From assembly GCA_902373595.1 (NCBI GenBank), contig CABKMX010000044.1:1-8017 (forward strand): a stretch of DNA of 8,017 bases, read 5' to 3'. Made by a program: the position numbers and the translations under genes. Positions 6,801-8,017 of this stretch are shown here, piece by piece. This stretch comes from an uncultured Christensenellaceae bacterium. GTDB taxonomy: Bacteria > Bacillota > Clostridia > Christensenellales > UBA3700. The notes under the pieces are model-generated. The model did no database searches. It had not been told where the DNA came from and worked only from the letters and a program-made list of their open reading frames with translations. Position 1 is the first letter of the stretch. Each line of letters opens with the position of its first letter.

Positions 6801-8017
6801 ATGACGGTCATCGCGGACTATATTGCGACGATCCGCAACTACAAGGTCACCTTCTACAACATGACCACGGGCGCGCTCGAGGGTGAAAACGATATGCCGT
6901 ACGGCTCGTGGATAGAGCGTACGATGAGCGCGGGCGGCTACATCTTCGACAGCTGGTACACCAAGGACGGTGACAACTATGTCGCGCTGCCGACCAAGGA
7001 CGACGTCCTGTCCGCCGGCGGCGAGGGACATGTCACCGGCGATATGACGCTGTACGGCAACCTCGTGCAAGTAGGGCTTAGCTTTGACAGCAGCAACAAC
7101 GTCAGCGGCTACACCGGCAGCAGTAGTTTTGTCGTCATTCCGACCTATGCCAACAGAGAGAAGGTCGGCGCGATCAACGGCTATATGTTCCGCGGCAGAG
7201 AACAAAAGGAGATTGAAGCAATCTTTGTGCCCAAGGGCGTGGTCGTTAGTTCCTATGCGTTCCGTTCCATCGAAACCGAATGGTGGGAGGCGGCTCCCAA
7301 AGACGATGTTGCAAAGACAATCATTGTATATGTCGAAGACAGCAACCCTGGCGGTATCATTACGGGCAACTTCAAATCCAATTGGGACAGCGGTATTACG
7401 AGTGAAAACAAATATTTCAACGTCAAGGGCGTCGAGATGATCGGCGATTACAACTATGTCCTGATTAGCGATGACGGCGAAAACAAGGCGATCATCCAGC
7501 GCTTTGTCAACGGCACCAAGAAGTATGTCGAATTGCCCATCGGGGACATCACAATCGAAAGCGGCAACAATGCGGGCACATACAAGATCACAGAACTCGC
7601 AGGCTCCGCATTCCGCGGCATGACCAATGTCGAGACGGTGTTCATCGCCAATGGATGGAAAGATCTCAAATTCGGCAAGCACATCTTCTCCGGGCTTACG
7701 GCGACGATCTATATCGCGATTTCCGATGAGGGGAAGGTGGGCAATGTCCCGGCAATTAAATGGGGCGGCGTTGAAGGATATGAGGTTGTCACCAAATGGG
7801 CAGATTGGAAGACAACATGGGCAGATCAGGCAAGCGGCGACGAAGGCGAGCTCACTCTCGAATGGAATTGCGACGGTCTGTACACGCAGGACGAGGTCAC
7901 CTATCTGCTGCGCAGCAACGGAGAGGCGATCGCGATCTCGCAGGAGTTCACCTTCCTCGGCGGCTTGACCAAGCTGACCGTCCCCGAGACGTTGACCGTG
8001 AACGAAAAGACCTACAC
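3861..8017 (+). CDS. Giant surface lipoprotein: InlB-B-type repeats plus BspA-like LRRs (3' end outside window)
   Basis: The frame stays open from this ATG to the window edge, at least 1385 codons, with no stop. The N-terminus is a lipoprotein signal: basic MKGKGK, a hydrophobic core (8-23) and FAGC with lipidated Cys26 (Phe at -3 is less usual). After a short acidic/proline linker come 14 tandem units of 68-87 residues (37-1071) of the Listeria-Bacteroides repeat type, with the pattern Y-x-V-T-F, V-x-Y-G-x-x-A, F-x-G-W and a closing V-x-A-x-Y or Y-A-K-W. From about 1072 the style changes to BspA-like leucine-rich repeats, for example around 1105-1122, 1243-1285 and 1361-1381. Such proteins sit on the cell surface and commonly mediate adhesion or binding of host or partner ligands; the ligand is unknown. 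It has its own promoter-like stretch, leader hairpins and ribosome binding site, and follows a terminator, so it is likely independently transcribed. Confidence 0.92.
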   Translation, partial: MKGKGKMSLIAAVMIMLAVLAVFAGCVVDEQPPEPQGYTVTLWEGNSYALAQDDVDSLFESVPSREGYLFGGWFFDNGTWQKPVTAAGLAASEAGTIIYAKWTATGDLALVTFYDHRDGVVLYRAYVEKGSDLSSFDISPTFRPADEKFEYIFKGWDKDLTSVVEDTDVRPVYDEIARTYNVTFMVNNVAVKVVSVPYGGAVEAPDAEDISAYLPHVNGKKVTFTGWSANAQALSFVTKDLNIVALWSTEDIYFDVTFNYGNGRTTTQTVRYGEDAVPPTTGLDKPDGLGVDYVFVGWDNNYCFVTEDMVINAVYDNHADWYRVDFYVGDIVYCRYYVEGGKASPMPAKPVKPSDETNDYTFDKWLDSHGIEVNLGSITSDTEVYAHFVENKRTYTVDFYVEGRLFDSQEVVTGASAETPNNKEVEEAISPEEGVVKTFVKWDKGYNKVASDLVVNAVIKRTLETRTVTFRWWGLEGEESKETKVTFGTAAVAPKIENTTIEKEDGIHVFVGWEVVTTGYDSWTSVKSDLTVVAQYKEYPKVFEVRFLDAEGALIDDVQMVEYGKSATAPSEEPQKAADAQYTYEFKGWDTAFDKVTSYLEIRPVYKEMLRSYTVTFYDDDRTTKLDEQQVEYGKSAAAPETPTKAQTAQWIYTFDGWDSTAWTEVKGDTVVYATYSPALRKYNVTFVYGKVDEPESSDYHEATQQVEYGASATAPEDEAAAYKGTNTTEYQFAGWETSNYLNVTGDLTVKAIYRTYDNYFNVTFRDESGALLSAPQYVRYGKDAVVLPDAENIVKQQDVQYTYAFDGWTYDDGTFISDEDFAAIAGGMTVDRDYELIAHFAATLRKYTVIFYDDDRTTVLSEQQVDYGTSAAEPEAPTKEQTVQWVYTFGGWSSEAWKNITGDTVVYATYSQSLRKYDVTFVYGNVDDQSSGDYHTKTIQVEYGKIPTEPEGIDTTRPSTAKYDYKFNGWNGLLAVSGDMTVIADYIATIRNYKVTFYNMTTGALEGENDMPYGSWIERTMSAGGYIFDSWYTKDGDNYVALPTKDDVLSAGGEGHVTGDMTLYGNLVQVGLSFDSSNNVSGYTGSSSFVVIPTYANREKVGAINGYMFRGREQKEIEAIFVPKGVVVSSYAFRSIETEWWEAAPKDDVAKTIIVYVEDSNPGGIITGNFKSNWDSGITSENKYFNVKGVEMIGDYNYVLISDDGENKAIIQRFVNGTKKYVELPIGDITIESGNNAGTYKITELAGSAFRGMTNVETVFIANGWKDLKFGKHIFSGLTATIYIAISDEGKVGNVPAIKWGGVEGYEVVTKWADWKTTWADQASGDEGELTLEWNCDGLYTQDEVTYLLRSNGEAIAISQEFTFLGGLTKLTVPETLTVNEKTY
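5481..6137 (+). repeat. Higher-order repeat, copy A (units 8-10)
   Basis: Residues 541-759 of the lipoprotein. Units 9 and 10 recur exactly 705 bases downstream as units 12 and 13. Unit 9 (612-681) and unit 12 (847-916) align without gaps over 70 residues with 50 identities counted by eye, and share ctatgacgacgaccgcacga at 5711 and 6416. Confidence 0.8.
6138..6836 (+). repeat. Higher-order repeat, copy B (units 11-13)
   Basis: Residues 760-992, the second copy of the three-unit block. Unit 11 matches unit 8 in the GAL-x-x-x-x-Q and YTY-x-F-x-GW segments. The start-to-start distance of units 8 and 11 is only 657 bases because unit 11 is about 16-17 residues longer after its GW (around the ISDEDFAAIAGG segment). 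Units 12 and 13 then keep a constant 705-base offset from 9 and 10. Confidence 0.75.
7074..8017 (+). other. BspA-like leucine-rich repeat region of the giant lipoprotein (incomplete)
   Basis: Residues 1072-1385 of the lipoprotein. Recurrent pieces of the LRR_5 style are visible: INGYMFRG then IEAIFVPKGV (1105-1122), ITELAGSAFRGMTNVETVFI (1243-1262), FGKHIFSGL (1271-1279) and FTFLGGLTKLTVPETL (1363-1378). The A-F or x-F followed by a short helix and an I-x-V-P/I-x-I strand is typical. Modules are separated by longer non-repeat stretches (about 1123-1240 and 1286-1355), more irregular than in canonical BspA. The window ends inside a module. Confidence 0.75.

Larger units (their letters stand above)
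3969..7073 (+). repeat. Tandem array of 14 InlB-B/Flg_new-like repeat units
   Basis: Unit boundaries by eye, in residues of the giant lipoprotein: 37-107, 108-178, 179-252, 253-320, 321-393, 394-464, 465-540, 541-611, 612-681, 682-759, 760-846, 847-916, 917-992 and 993-1071. Each starts near a Y-x-V-T-F-like strand, has a V-x-Y-G or similar turn about 20-30 residues in, and a F-x-G-W near the middle. Units 1 and 14 have the classical form with a W-[FY]-x-[DK] after G or S (GGWFFDNG, DSWYTKDG). Inner units mostly have G-W-D or a variant and close on A-x-Y. Outer units have diverged strongly while some inner ones remain close. Confidence 0.88.

Noticed and set aside
5638..6804. Two similar + strand frames at 5638-6105 and 6382-6804
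   Set aside because: They resemble each other only because they are out-of-frame readings of the duplicated repeat units; the Ser/Thr/Arg-rich products have no protein-like features.
5481..6836. CRISPR array or non-coding tandem repeats
   Set aside because: The periodicity is about 210 and 705 bases, stays in codon phase and is degenerate at the DNA level, matching protein repeats rather than short identical repeats with spacers.
4989..7682. 897-codon open frame on the - strand
   Set aside because: It lies wholly opposite the repeat-rich lipoprotein frame. Its translation is a low-complexity Arg/Val/Asp-rich string with no domain, as expected opposite GC-biased codons; the + frame has a signal peptide, repeats and a ribosome binding site.

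Overview
The window reads as GC-rich bacterial DNA from a host-associated anaerobe. Every supported gene is on the + strand. A lipoprotein built of InlB-B-type (Listeria-Bacteroides) repeats followed by BspA-like leucine-rich repeats, a cytoplasmic-type GH29 fucosidase and a COG4120/COG1101-like ABC transporter together suggest a gut Clostridia member, possibly Christensenellales-like. That taxonomic placement is inference from gene content and style; no marker gene is present.

Region 1 (1-2082) is the distal part of an ABC importer operon. A permease (68-1282) overlaps its ATPase (1275-2051) by 8 bases, and an intrinsic terminator (2057-2082) closes the unit. The substrate-binding protein expected upstream lies outside the window or only just touches it. 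The first 67 bases keep the permease frame open, which leaves a fusion or frameshift possible.

Region 2 (2084-3648) is a single-gene unit: an alpha-L-fucosidase (GH29) without a signal peptide, ending at its own intrinsic terminator (3622-3648). The importer and the fucosidase may or may not be functionally linked, because a terminator separates them. Short sequences found on both sides of the fucosidase gene (one 12-base direct, one 10-base inverted) are a curiosity.

Region 3 (3649-3860) is a non-coding leader with a 12-bp palindrome, an AT-rich promoter-like stretch, two consecutive GC-rich hairpins and a strong ribosome binding site.

Region 4 (3861-8017, running off the window) is one very large reading frame with no stop, at least 1385 codons. 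It encodes a predicted surface lipoprotein with 14 tandem InlB-B-like repeats and then BspA-like LRR modules. Units 8-10 and 11-13 form a higher-order three-unit duplication. The long antisense frames in this window, up to 897 codons, are shadows of the + strand genes.
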